From Xiphias gladius (Eukaryota > Chordata > Actinopteri > Istiophoriformes > Xiphiidae), in contig NC_053418.1 of assembly GCF_016859285.1 (NCBI RefSeq), positions 27,502,329 through 27,566,328 of the forward strand: a DNA stretch of 64,000 nucleotides. Direction: 5' to 3'. The notes beneath the pieces are model-generated. The model did not search any database. It had not been told where the DNA came from and was given only the letters and a program-made list of their open reading frames with translations. Numbering within the stretch: the first letter of the stretch is position 1; each line of letters begins with the position of its first letter. Shown here piece by piece: positions 1-29,952 of this stretch. A program made the position numbers and the translations under genes.

Positions 1-268
1 TCTGTACTTTCTAGTTATGGGGTATTGAGTATAGATGATGAGTGAAAAAATCAATTTAAATGATTTTAGCATAAGGCTCCGACATAACAAAATGTGAAAA
101 AAGTTAAGGGTCTGAATGCTTTCTGCATGAACTGTATATACAGACCTGGGGCTCTGTAGGTGAACTGCAGGGGGCCCAGGAGTGGGTCAATGAAGGCTTT
201 AAAGTAAGGTACTTAACAAGGCTTCTTAAAAAAAAAAAAAAAGTATAAATCAATAATTCCATTCACAG

Positions 269-1912
269 AGACTCGGACATCAGCAGCTCTGTGGGAGGCC
301 TGAAGCCATGGCTGAAGGACTATGACACTGGTGCAGAGTCTGGAGATGACCTGGAGGAGGAGGACTTCAGTGTGTGAGTGTGAAGGGATCTGATAGACAT
401 TGATAGTAATGATTATGAGAAAGATATTAAGCTGTTTTTCTAGTAACGTTGAACTACAGTGTTTGACTGGGATTAATATGTTTTTCTAGACCATACATCC
501 ATCTTGTGTGCACTGCCAAATGTATGTATCTAAAAGAGGTTATTATTAGAAATGGCTAGCTGGCACATAATAAATGGTCTAGGTTAATTTCATTCCGTTC
601 TTGTCTCTGCAGTTTCTTTCCTTCCATTGTGGATGAGCAAGAACGTCTGAGCTACAAACGGGAGTTTGACCGGGATCACCAGGAGTACAAGAGCCTGCAG
701 GCTGAGCTGGACAGCATAAACCAAGACCTGGCATACCTAGACAGAGAGCTACACCGACACCCTGAGGGCAGTCCACAGTTCCTGGTGAGTGTGGCAGTGA
801 CAGTTTGAGTTTTGTCTCTGTGAAGTGATGATGGCAAGCCCACCCTTCTTCAAAGGACTTGTCTACGATGTGTGGTTATCATTATGAAAAGAATTAGGTT
901 TAGATAAAGATGAGAAAGTGGCCAGGTAATGAGAACGTAGATGGGAAAGTGATCCATATGCCCTTGGTACTAAGTTTTGGGGGTTTTTTTGTACTTTTTA
1001 ACCTTTTAACTGTCGATAACCATCTACCATGGACATATTGCGTTCCTTTGATTTTTGTGGTTGGGATAAAGTTAAGGAGAGCATTACATTGAGTTTATCT
1101 TGTCTATCTTAGTCTATCTTTGGTCTCTATTTTTTTATATTATTTATATTTATACTTTATTATTCTATGTAGTCACTTTATAGGTTATAGCCTTTAAATG
1201 CATTGTTTATTATTTACCTATCCCATTGTTTTTGGAATTTATGTGAAATGGCTGCTTCAACACTGCATTTTCTCTTTGGGATTAATAATGTACTCTATCC
1301 ATGAGTCATTCTGTCCATCCGTGTTTATCATGCTAGGCTTGGGGACCATGTATAGGTGTTGCATAATATGCTAAAGGTTTTGCAGGAGATTTATAAGATT
1401 GGTATGTTGATATGTGTGTGATTCATAGTCATTTAACAGTAGTTAAAGTTAAAGTAAAGTGGCATAAATGTATGCCATAGCCAGACACCTCTGAGTAATT
1501 TGAATATTTGGACAAAAAAATCGGGTCAAGAGTCAGAAAAGGCTGAGAAACTTTGGTTAACCATGAAACAAATTGTGTGTGAATCTGGAATGTTGATTTC
1601 CTCTGAGTGGTCACTTTAGATCATTAACCTCTATCTTTCTAATCTCAGGATGCCATCAATGAATACACCAGTCTGAAGAATCTCAAAAAGGTAAGGTCTA
1701 TACAGTGATTTCCAACTGTGTTGTTCTTTACAGTAAAATACAGTCCTCTGAAAATAGCAAAAAAGTATTGTGAATAAAATCGAATTGTTTGAATTATTTT
1801 CTGTCCTCTGCAGTCCCCAGACTACCAGATTAAGAAGAAAAGGTGTAAATATCTCAGGTCCAAATTGTCGCACATCAAAAGGAAGATCAGTGAATATGAC
1901 CGCCGACCTTGA
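269..1912 (+). CDS. ocln: Occludin, 3' part (last four coding exons)
   Basis: Occludin is a four-pass tight-junction protein. Only its cytoplasmic C-terminus is in the window. Coding exons are 269-373, 613-784, 1649-1690 and 1814-1912, joined in frame by GT-AG introns. The first exon encodes an acidic linker (GLKPWLKDYDTGAESGDDLE). The other three form the coiled-coil occludin/ELL domain that binds ZO-1 in known occludins: EYKSLQAELDSINQDLAYLD, INEYTSLKNLKKSPDY, then KKKRCKYLRSKLSHIKRKIS and the end EYDRRP-stop. The spacing and the SKLSHIKR motif fit occludin better than tricellulin (marveld2), which shares the domain. gtf2h2 immediately downstream matches the human OCLN-GTF2H2 neighbourhood. 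The membrane part lies left of the window, and whether this is paralogue a or b cannot be told. Confidence 0.88.
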
Positions 1913-2697
1913 AACTTCTCCTCTGAGACCCCTTCGTACAGGGAAAGTGACAAATCTGCAATTTTCCACCCCACTGTGTTTGAGATTATCACAAACCTAC
2001 GTGATTACTATAGGTTTATGTTATATCTATATCAAGCCTATATCAAGCCAATAGACTGAGGTTTTATCCAGAGGCGAGCAGGTGAAGGAAATAATTTTTT
2101 TTCTACTATTGTATTTGATCAATTCTTAGACCTCTCTAGGTTTCATGAAGAACTATTTGCAAAGAACAATTCAGGTGTATAAAATGTTTATGTAATATAA
2201 TATAATATTTTTAGTTTCTCTACTGAAGTTACAAAATGAGAAATTTGATATGAGATGCTTTTGTTTCAGTACTAGTGATGGTACTGAGTGAAGCAGTTAC
2301 TGTGCTTATTTTCTAACTTTTTTAAAATCATGTTTGACGGTTTTAGAAGGCAAAGGTAAGACAAATGAATTTGTTTGACATCATTAAGTCACCAACCATT
2401 CCTTGTAAATAATGTTCATTTTTAGTCTTTAGAAACAATTTAAATTGTTGTGTAATAAGCTATTCTGTATATTTTTTGTGCTGTTTTCTTTAAATGATGG
2501 AACATCCCTGTCCTTGAGATTGTAATTTCTTATTGTAGACCTTTTCCATGGTATATATTAAAAGGAAACGCCCGAGTGTAAATAACTGATTAACAATGGC
2601 ACCTTTTCATTTAGGTGTGCCATCAACATTTGTCTGACATTTGTATTTTACTGTACTAAATTTCAGTTCTCATTTTCTTTATCCAAAAATCAATAAA
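1913..2697 (+). promoter_or_regulatory. ocln: ocln 3'UTR and polyadenylation signal
   Basis: AT-rich sequence after the occludin stop, ending in a canonical AATAAA at 2692-2697. No other gene is visible in it. The end of the transcript is inferred from the signal only. Confidence 0.6.
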
Positions 2698-3940
2698 CAA
2701 TTCTTGCCTCACTCCAACAATTCCTATCACTTTGTCAATATATTTTTATTTCTCCCATTTTCCATTAACAGAAATCATGCACATCGGCCTGTTTCTCTGA
2801 ACTGATGTATGCAACGTGTATATTTAGGTGTGAAATCATAACGCTATATCTATTTGTATAAGGTATGTTTTGAAGAAATAAGTGATGTAAGCTTTCCAGG
2901 ATTACCAAGATGCAAAAAACATGGTCGACCATGGGTTAATTTTGATTTTGACGACAGCGGATGCAATAAAGGTGCTAAGGGTCACTGTCTTTCATCAGTA
3001 GCACAGGGTCTTCCAGTTAGACATAGCCTTTCACATTGTTTAATAAATACATTTAATTTAAGGTGCTTTATATAAGTTTTCTCTGCTACTGAAATTAATT
3101 TCTTGCTATCAGCGGGTGGTAGTGATAATGGTCACTTGCCAAGAGCTTCAGCCATCGTTGCTTTTACAAGACAAGAGGTTAGAATCAACCCCCTGGGGTC
3201 ACTATTGCAAAGTAAAGACGGGATGGGCCGGGGCTAGCTGTTTAGCATGCTAACCTCAGTACAAAAAAAGAAGTGATAGAAATAGAAGCAAAACAAGAGT
3301 TAAAATTGGCGTTGCCTTACACCGCTGGAGACAGCTCTTGGTGAGTAAAGGAATGAAGTTTGATGCTGAACTGGCAACATCTCCTCTAAACTGGTAAGTA
3401 AACAGCTGCCAATGCTAATGTTGGCTATGTAGCAATAGCAAAATCTTTTATATAGCACCTTTAAACAATATAAAAAACATTTTAAAGAACTGGCGACTTT
3501 TTAAAGACTTATTGAGTTACTTTTATATTGGTCCATTTCTAAAATCTCTACTAATGGTAAACTTAATTCAAAATATTGTAGAAACCTTTAAGAGAGTCAA
3601 TTGACTTTTAAGATGTATTTCTAATTAATAAACTTCATATATATTTTAAAATCAGTGTGCTACTTCATGGAAAAAAAGGACAAAAAGAAGACCAAGTTCC
3701 GCTGCTGATGTCCCGTGATTTCCTGTCAACTGCGGAGGTCCGCCTTGTTGTCTGCCGCCAGGTCCCTTGTCCCTGTCAAGCTTTCAGTAAAATAAAATAT
3801 TAGTAATTAATGAGCGCGCTGTATTAATGTGTTTAAAAAAATTTAAAGTAGGTTCCACTGAAAGGTGAAACAAGACTTGTCATGGTAATTGCGCTGATGT
3901 TGTAGTAGTAGACAAAATCTAATGGTAAAACAGAGCGGAT
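2698..3940. other. ocln-gtf2h2 intergenic stretch
   Basis: No gene recognised. Around 3170-3420 there is mixed-composition sequence resembling dispersed fish repeats (a GCTAGC/GCATGCTAAC patch near 3233-3255), and 3420-3660 is AT-rich. The ORFs here are short and without recognisable motifs. Confidence 0.4.
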
Positions 3941-4010
3941 GCTTTCCTCTGGAGAGCACGTTTCCTTCCGGAAGAGAACTCAGTTGCACCACCACTATTG
4001 AAGGTACAGT
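3941..4010 (+). promoter_or_regulatory. Putative gtf2h2 promoter with palindromic ETS site
   Basis: CTTCCGGAAG at 3965-3974 is a palindromic ETS-family site, common in promoters of housekeeping genes. A possible non-coding first exon ends nearby at a GTACAG-type donor around 4003, and the coding start lies about 600 bases further on. Promoter and first exon are inferred; no TATA box is evident. Confidence 0.35.
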
Positions 4011-4554
4011 TGTCTCTATCAAGCGTAGGTAGATAGTTGGTTGTATCATACACAGTAACTAGATATTAATCAGCTAGATGTTACGTATCATAAGTTAGTT
4101 CACGTTAGTACCTTGAATTACTTGAACAACCCCCAACAACGCCCGCTAACAGAATTGTTTGCTAGTTAGCTGATGTAAAGGGTAATCATGTGTTTAATTT
4201 GTAATAACGAGATGTAGATAAGGTTATTGATTATCTATAAGGTGAGCAAATAATTTGGCGCAGACTTGTACTGTTTATTCACCTCGAGAATATGTTTTGA
4301 CACAGGGTTATGCCAAATTCTATTCAGTATACTTGCAACTGAATAATGCGTTGTTTATTTTTCTTTACTGCCTACTTTGTAGAGCACAGTCTTTTCTGAA
4401 TCATTGGTGTCATGTAATAAAAAGTATTATACAATTATGCACAAACCTTTTTTAGATGTGTATTATTAAAATCAGAGTTAGGTGCGTTTCTTGCGATTCC
4501 TTGGCCACGAATGGAAACTCACACCCTGCACCAAAGAGTTGTGTACTAATGTGA

Positions 4555-12285
<7,731 letters not shown>

Positions 12286-12673
12286 AACTGAGAGGCTGAC
12301 TGTCAGACAGAGACTGAAACAAACTCAGTGGCCATGTATATAGTAGTCATAATGTATGGGGTTTATCCATACATTGTGACCATGCTAGCTCATCATATCC
12401 ATCCTATCAGTCAGTGCCTTTGATAGGACAGATATGATGCACACAGGCTGGCTTTGGACCATCCAAATGGTCGTATTTAAAGGTGTTGAAGAATGGCACA
12501 AAATATTGGATAATCACTTGAAGGTGGAGAGAGCTATATTCTGGCTAAAGATGGTGCTGAGTAAGGCCAAAGCTCCTGTCTGCTCTGAGAACTTTGTCAG
12601 AAATGTTTCTTGTACATTCTTGATACACAGTTTTGTACCACAGTTCTGATTGTGACATGGTAGGTACAATAAA
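12286..12673 (+). promoter_or_regulatory. gtf2h2: gtf2h2 3'UTR and polyadenylation signal
   Basis: Untranslated tail after TGA 12283-12285. AATAAA at 12668-12673 is the first canonical signal. About 390 bases remain between it and the dhfr promoter cluster. Confidence 0.6.
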
Positions 12674-13059
12674 ACTGATTTTTTTGTACTTGTTAAAGTT
12701 CTTTAGCCACTAAAACTTTTGCTGTATAATAACAGGCCTTCATCCTATAACCAAGATTTTCTTCTTTAAAATCTCAGCTCTTGTATTTGCTATGCTAAAT
12801 TTAGGGTTAGACACGGGGCTGTAGCTACCATTGAGAACACTGAGATTCTGCCTGGTATTTTTCTAGGAATATGGATATTTTAACAGCAAAATTCACATTG
12901 AGGATATTTTAGGACCAAATAAATAAAAGACTCACAATTTCCCAACCAGAATGTTATTCATGGAAATGTGGAGAAGGCTTTGAAATTGCATTTAGCTTTT
13001 CGTGTTGGAACAAAATGCACAGAAAATTAAAAGTTATTGAAGGAGTTATTTACGTCCAT

Positions 13060-13219
13060 AAGATGGCAGTGATGTAACGTCACGACTCAGCTGCCGTAAA
13101 ACCGGAAGAAAGTGGGAGGAGAAGAAGAGGGGATTTGTCAACGCTTCTGTAACATCTGCTGGCGGGAAACTTAGGTGCTGAAACGCAGCCAACGAAACAT
13201 AGCATAGTTAAGTGTTACA
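13060..13219 (+). promoter_or_regulatory. dhfr: dhfr promoter: E2F, ETS and CRE-like sites
   Basis: Upstream of the dhfr start lie AAGATGGCAG (13060-13069, YY1-like), ACGTCA (13078-13083, CRE-like half site), ACCGGAAG (13101-13108, ETS core) and GGCGGGAAA (13161-13169, E2F consensus). No TATA box is seen. E2F control of DHFR at the G1/S transition is established in mammals. The E2F match about 50 bases before the ATG suggests the same control here. Confidence 0.6.
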
Positions 13220-18776
<5,557 letters not shown>

Positions 18777-18925
18777 AGAGGGGAAAGAAAGAGAAAAACA
18801 ATTGTGATTTTCTAAATGGGCAACAGAACAATGTAAATGCTGTACTTTTATTTTTTTTTAATGTTATTTGTACAGCTGGGTGGTGTTATACCAGGTTGTA
18901 GTTGTTTTCTCTGACTTGAAATAAA
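18777..18925 (+). promoter_or_regulatory. dhfr: dhfr 3'UTR with polyadenylation signals
   Basis: AATAAA overlaps the stop region at 18772-18777 and recurs at 18920-18925. The second is the likelier cleavage signal, as it leaves a normal short 3'UTR. Confidence 0.5.
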
Positions 18926-21490
18926 CACTGATTTCTGTTATTCCTACTGTTTAATTTTTTATATTTTTTTATATATACATATATACACATATACACACAA
19001 ATATATACACATATATATATGTGTGTGTGTGTTTGTTTGTATATATATATAATCTTCCTCTTCATCACCCTCTGTCTTCGTTTTATTCATCACGCTTAGT
19101 GAAAAACAACTAGCAAAAAGACACAGTATTGTTGGAGAGAGATTGGGGAGGCAATAAGATGCTGCTTAGAGGAGGCAATGACATCAAGCTTTTCACCCTG
19201 CCTTTAACTGTGGACATTTGGAGCAGCTATGGAGCTGAGGGGCTATTGTCTTTAAGGTGCTTTCAGGCAGCAAGTGTTTGCCACATGGCAACAATGTTGT
19301 TCTATATTTTGAATTGTTACACTTCATAACATGTTGTATTCATAACACGATGTACATGCTTTGTCTGGATTGACTTGCCATTCGTCCGGACTTTGAGAGG
19401 CCATGACAAAGAGGAAATGGTTAGCAATATGACACGATAAATATAACAAGTTTTACTAATTCGAATCATGAACATTGCGAGCCGCGGCACTAAGCAGAAG
19501 TTGACAGAAACACAGGTGCCATGGGTGGCGGGGCTGACGAGTGATGTGAAAGAAGGGGGGGATCAAAAGTTGACATTTTTCATAAATTTGACATCGTCAC
19601 ATAAATTGTAAAAGAAAGGCTGCATATTTACACAGTGTTTGCTAATGAGCAAGATATTCGCTACCTTGCGACACACCCACTGCGACGAGAGATAAGTAGC
19701 CAAAGGCAATGTTGCGCTATAAGTTCCCTTCCAGTGGGTCTTCTCCATTAGATATAGTTGACAACATGTACAAATTTGTTAGTTTTAGTTGAGTGTGCTG
19801 GCATGTTGTGAAAAGCCCTATGAAGTATAAACTTTAAACCCCTTTTCTATAGACGCATGGTAAACAAATCAACTGTAATAGCTGAATCAGTATGAGGGAA
19901 AAAATAGTTCACCAGAACAGTAAATTTGAGCTTCATCATACTGAGTTTTAAAACACAGACATTTCAATTTGCACACTTTGGATAAAATACTTCAGGTTGG
20001 ATATGCCCTTTAAAAAGCTTTTGCTACATTACCAAATTTGAAAGAGTTCTAGCCAGAAAATCTAAATCCTTCTCAATCAGACATACATTCAGGTGACTTA
20101 TTCTCCATCATTGACTTCTGAATATGGCGATACTTCCATGAAGTGAGTGAATATCCCTGTTGAGCAATCCTCACCAAAATAAATCTGTCTGCAGCCTTGA
20201 ACTCTCCGTTGACGTTGGTGGAACCATTTTCATTTCACACATCAACAGTCTGAATACCTGAGAGTGAAAAGAAATGAGTCTTACCTGCGCAAATTCTTCA
20301 CCAAAGACAGCTGTCTGTACTGTGGCTGCTCATAGTAGGATGTGCTGTCATTGGCTGTGGGCTTCCTGCTCCTCAGCTGCCATAGGCTAGCTTTTCGCCC
20401 TCATCTGATATCAGTCTTCACACTCTCCTTTCATCAGTCATTCCCCTGCACAGATGTCTACTCTCCCCACTGGTTTCTCCTCATCATGTACAATGACTGT
20501 GACCTATCAACTCAAGGGGGCCTGGAACAGCTTTCATGGTAAAGAATGGGACACAGTCAGGTAAGTTTGTGCACATACAACCAATAACTAATAATGTAGA
20601 AATTAGTGTTAATTTTCTACACAAAAGTTGTGATTTTAAAAATAATTAGCGCCCTAATAACGACAGTAGAAATAATATTCAATAATATTTAAAGAAAGCA
20701 GACCCCTCAGCATGTTTAAGTGGGGATGGTACAATTCATGTAAGACTATTGTGTTATTTGTCACATATCTTCTGCTTCCTGCAGAAGTTATCTGTGTGGA
20801 TGTTTCATTCTTTTTTTTGTGGGCATTTGTAAGAGACAAAAACATTGTATATAAATAATGCAGAAATATTTAGCCATATGTGATAGAATATGTTTATGTA
20901 GTGGAAGACAGGCAGCACAAGATTTTTATTATATTTGTTCTTGCAAGGTTATTTTATTACTGTGTTCAGAGAAACATTTTTATTCTTATCAAGTCATATT
21001 TTGAGCTGTGCTTCTGTGATAAACTGACAGCATATTCCAGTGCAACCTGTGACTACATGGGTTTTTTATGTTTTGCATTGCATACTGCCTTTCACTTGAT
21101 TACATCTATAAGTAGCTCTTAACACTAATAATAATAATGATAATAATAATAATAATAGCATGGAATGAAAATAACATCTATCCTTCACACATGGAGGGAT
21201 AAAATGATAAGGAATGACTCTGCTATCTCTATCATTAGCTATTCTCTCTGTTTTCTTGATAGTTGAAGGCCAGGCCTGACCCCTCAAAGAAGCACAGATG
21301 GGGTTGAATGTCACCCAGCAGAGCAGGCTGCTAACAAAGGCTAACACTTCCTGCGCTTCACACATACATTTTAGTCCGCCCAAATTAGCCATGACAACAT
21401 TGTACAGGTGATTAAAATAGTTGTCCAGTGATTTAATAATGCATAACGTTAGGGGGCTCACAAGAGACAGGTTGAAAGAAGCTTGTACAA
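18926..21490. other. dhfr-ankrd34b intergenic, first part
   Basis: Starts with AT and CA/TG runs (18955-19050). No gene recognised. A short patch near 19190-19260 translates to LTVDIWSSYGA, weakly reminiscent of hAT transposases but too short to call. An ATA/AAT run lies at 21125-21160. Confidence 0.35.
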
Positions 21491-21524
21491 AATCTGTTCA
21501 GCAGAGGCCAAGATATCTTGATTT

Positions 21525-21740
21525 TTAGTTGCTAGTATGTGTAGTACCTACAGCAGAAGTAGTAAGTCTCTAGTACAGTACCATTTGAGGGATTTTGTAC
21601 TGTACTTGAGAATTTACATTTTATGGGATTTGATACTTCATAACATGTACGCCTCATGAAAGGAGAAACATCCGGGTGTATTGTGTAAATGTGTAAAAGT
21701 CTAAATCCTATGACAGCGCTGATAATTTGTTCCATGTTGT
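21525..21740. repeat. Dispersed repeat with TACTTGAG-type motif
   Basis: TTGTACTGTACTTGAGAA and flanking sequence resemble the widespread fish repeat rich in AAGTACTTGTACTT strings. Related patches occur at 31790-31960 and 43245-43385. The family is not named. Confidence 0.4.
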
Positions 21741-21775
21741 GGCCCTGTTATGGTCGCTGTGCTGCTAATGGTGAT

Positions 21776-22418
21776 GAGGATGAGTTGTGTGAACTGTGAG
21801 GTTTGGTCCATAATGCTTGCCTTAAAAAATGGGTTGCAGATGGTCTGGTTTGCATTCGCTTTTTGCACAATTTGTGACATGCTTGTGTCAGGTAAATGTT
21901 AGTTTAGTTGTTATTAATACCTTTTATAGTTAAATCCCACTCAGTTTGGCCATGATTGACCTTAAGCACAGAAGAGGGAAAGATAATGTTATGGCCCGTG
22001 CCCTTTTGCATTCATAAGATGTGTATATTCTGTGCTTTAATGAAACATAGCTTGCAGTCTTTCAGGACTTGCATGACATTTGCAGTCAGTGGGCGGTGAA
22101 GGTGGGTTTCTATGTTTCTCCTTAGAAGGTGTGTGAGCATGTGCATGAGCAGCAGGCGATGCAGAGCGTGTGCCACAGTTACAGTTGAGATCTCGAGTGT
22201 GACAGTCACATGCAGTGATATAAAAGTCTTAACACCCTGTTAAAACAGGTTTTTTGTGATGTAAAAAATTAAACCACGTCGATCGTCAGATCTTTTTTCC
22301 ACCCTTTAATATGACCTATAACCTATAAAATTTACAGTGAAAAACAAAACTTTTAGGGGTAAAAAACCCAAAACAAAACACAATAATCTAGTTACAAAAG
22401 TGTTACCCTCTTATAATT
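21776..22418 (+). repeat. Second tandem duplication, copy 1
   Basis: 643-base unit that starts in unique sequence and runs into the left end of a Tc1-like element. The 7-base string GAGGATG sits at all three junctions (21776, 22419, 23072). The last ~250 bases have shortened base runs compared with copy 2. Confidence 0.92.
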
Positions 22419-23071
22419 GAGGATGAGTTGTGTGAACTGTGAGGTTTGGTCCATAATGCTTGCCTTAAAAAATGGGTTGCAGATGGTCTGGTTTGCATTC
22501 GCTTTTTGCACAATTTGTGACATGCTTGTGTCAGGTAAATGTTAGTTTAGTTGTTATTAATACCTTTTATAGTTAAATCCCACTCAGTTTGGCCATGATT
22601 GACCTTAAGCACAGAAGAGGGAAAGATAATGTTATGGCCCGTGCCCTTTTGCATTCATAAGATGTGTATATTCTGTGCTTTAATGAAACATAGCTTGCAG
22701 TCTTTCAGGACTTGCATGACATTTGCAGTCAGTGGGCGGTGAAGGTGGGTTTCTATGTTTCTCCTTAGAAGGTGTGTGAGCATGTGCATGAGCAGCAGAC
22801 GTGCAGAGCGTGTGCCACAGTTACAGTTGGATCCGAGTGTGACAGTCACATGCAGTGGATATAAAAAGTCTTAACACCCCTGTTAAAATGGCAGGTTTTT
22901 GTGATGTAAAAAAATTAAACCACGATCGATCACGTCAGATCTTTTTCCACCTTTAATATGACCTATAACCTATAAAATTTAAGTGAAAAACAAAAACTTT
23001 TTAGGGGTAAAAAAACCCCAAAACAAAACACAATAATCTAGTTACAAAAGTGTGCACACCCTCTTATAATT
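22419..23071 (+). repeat. Second tandem duplication, copy 2
   Basis: 653-base unit. Its first ~370 bases match copy 1 essentially exactly. Its Tc1 portion (from about 22853) keeps the longer A, T, G and C runs. Confidence 0.92.
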
Positions 23072-23656
23072 GAGGATGTGGTTGTGTTCAGAATCAACCA
23101 TTCAAACTCATCTTATGCTTTGGGGCTGCTTTTCAGTCAGAACTGGGGCTTTAGTCAAGGTGAAAGGAATTAGGAATAGCTCCAAATACAAGTCACTTTG
23201 GCGCAAAACCTTCAGGCATCTGCTACAAAGCTGAAGATGAAGAGGAATTTCAACTTTCAGCATGACAACAACAAAGCATACACCTAAATCGACAAAGGAA
23301 TGGCTTCACCAAAAGAGGATCAAAGTTTTGGAATGGCCCAGCCAGAGTCAAGAACTGAAGCCAATGGAAAATCTGTGGGGTGACCTGAAGAGGGCTGTGC
23401 ACAGGAGATACCCTCGCAATTTGACGGATCTGGAAGATTTTTACAAGGAAGAGTGGGCAAATATTGCCAAATCAAGATCTGCCAAGCTGAAAGACTCATA
23501 GCCAAAAAGACTGAGTTCTGTAATAAAATAAAAGGTGCTTCAACAAAGTATTAGTTTAAGGGTGTGCACACTTATGCATCAATTTATTGTAAGTTTTTTC
23601 TTTATTTTCCTAAACAGTTTGTTTTTCACTTGAATTGAAAGGTTAGAGGTCACATT
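22853..23656 (+). mobile_element. Tc1-like transposon remnant, internally deleted
   Basis: The left end has the family motif AAAAAGTCTTAACACCCCTG and GTGCACACCCTCTTATAAT. The 3' coding part survives at 23262-23501: GVVKVLEWPSQSQ-type context, here KVLEWPSQSQELKPMENLWG, then DLKRAVHRRYPRNLTDLE. The middle is missing: around 23111 the left flank jumps directly to the sequence that encodes the region before HDNN. The right inverted repeat is incomplete. Confidence 0.85.
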
Positions 23657-24494
23657 ATTGTGTTGTCTGATCCAGGCATGAGACCCACAGCCTCTGGAAT
23701 GTACCCAGACTTAAGATGGATTTATATTTTTGTATTAAGGGGCTACATCTTTCCTATGGTGCTATGTGTGTGGGCTCCAATGTTAAGCAGTAGACTAAGG
23801 TGTAGCTGATATGTGCCTCCTCAAAAATGTAATTACATGTTGGGGCTACAATATCAACAGAGAAACCATGTGGGTACTAGAAGAACTGTGAATCGCTGAT
23901 AGTGTCTTACTGTTTCTGATGCCAGTGCAGTTTTTTGAGAGTAAGGAAAACGTTTAAGAAGTTAAAGAGAGACTCTCAGCAGTTTTCTCATTTTCAGTAA
24001 TAGATATCTAAAAAAGCAATTACAATGAAACGTTTTGTTCACTGCCATCGCTGCTCTGTATGAATGAACTCAAGCAGTGATTGCACGTTGGTAGTCTCCT
24101 ATTCGGTAATGAGACAATTAAATAATATTGTAAGTTACCTGGATGTGACTCCAGTTTTATAAATCTTTGTGTGTAGCTCACTGTTGCTCTGTATCACAAA
24201 GTATGAAAGAATGTAAACAGTTACTGTGGAGAATACAAAGCACGATATTGTCCGATCATATACAACAAGTGTGTCTAGCATTGCAGAGGTGGTATCAACA
24301 GATAAAATCCAGCTTCAGGATCTGACAGATGTGGGGGGATGGAACATTATCTGTCTGGTTAAAAAAGTTGGTCTCTTTTTAGGTTAGGCTACAGTCAAAT
24401 CATGAACTGTAGTACAGATAGATGTCACAGTGTGTGCACTGAAAAGTACATTACACAACCACTTGATATAATTTGTCATCGACTGTATTTACCT
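23657..24494. other. Intergenic, nothing recognised
   Basis: Moderately AT-rich sequence without ORFs of note or recognisable motifs. Confidence 0.4.
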
Positions 24495-29333
<4,839 letters not shown>

Positions 29334-29952
29334 TATAAAATGTAGCATGTAACAGGAGGAGATGTATGTGCTCTTACCCGTATCATACATTGCTATGGTG
29401 CATTACCTATAGCACCATAGTAATGCTGATGCTAGCTCATGTAACTTCTGTGTGAAAATTTGCATTATAATTCTCTGAAAAAATTAAGAAATGCTTCATA
29501 TATTAAATTTATATACTGTAACATTTTTCAGAACAGCTTTTGTGAAAAAAAAAAAAGTTTTTAACACAAGGTCCAACTTACTTGCTTCTAAATGGAGGGG
29601 AGACATGGTAAACCCGGTTTTGGCAGATGTCCTCCTTGATCTTACTCCAGCTGTTCAATGAATCCTGGCCAGTGATCCCTTTTGTGAGTGGTTTTTTACC
29701 AGTGTTCACAGGCAGCTGATGTCATCTGTTTCTTGGTGTTTATTAAGTGTGTTGTCCAGGGTCCTTGCCATTTCACTGTTGTAGTGTTTCCCACAGCTTT
29801 CACGTGTTGTCATGTTTTGCAATGTTTGTGCATACCTGCCAAGGGACTTCAGATGGAAAGTAGATAATAGCTAAACAAGGTATAAAGATCTCTTCTCTTT
29901 GTATGGGATTAATGGTGTTTGTATGTGATCCTTGAAAAATAAATACAATAAA
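29334..29952 (+). promoter_or_regulatory. ankrd34b: ankrd34b 3'UTR and polyadenylation signal
   Basis: No ORF of note. AATAAA at 29947-29952, with a further AATAAA-like string just before it. Confidence 0.5.

Noticed and set aside
269-1912. Tricellulin (marveld2) as an alternative to occludin
   Set aside because: It shares the ELL domain, but the EYKSLQ...SKLSHIKR spacing and the gtf2h2 neighbour fit occludin better.
19190-19330. hAT-transposase-like LTVDIWSSYGA
   Set aside because: Too short and without further motifs; left as unassigned intergenic sequence.
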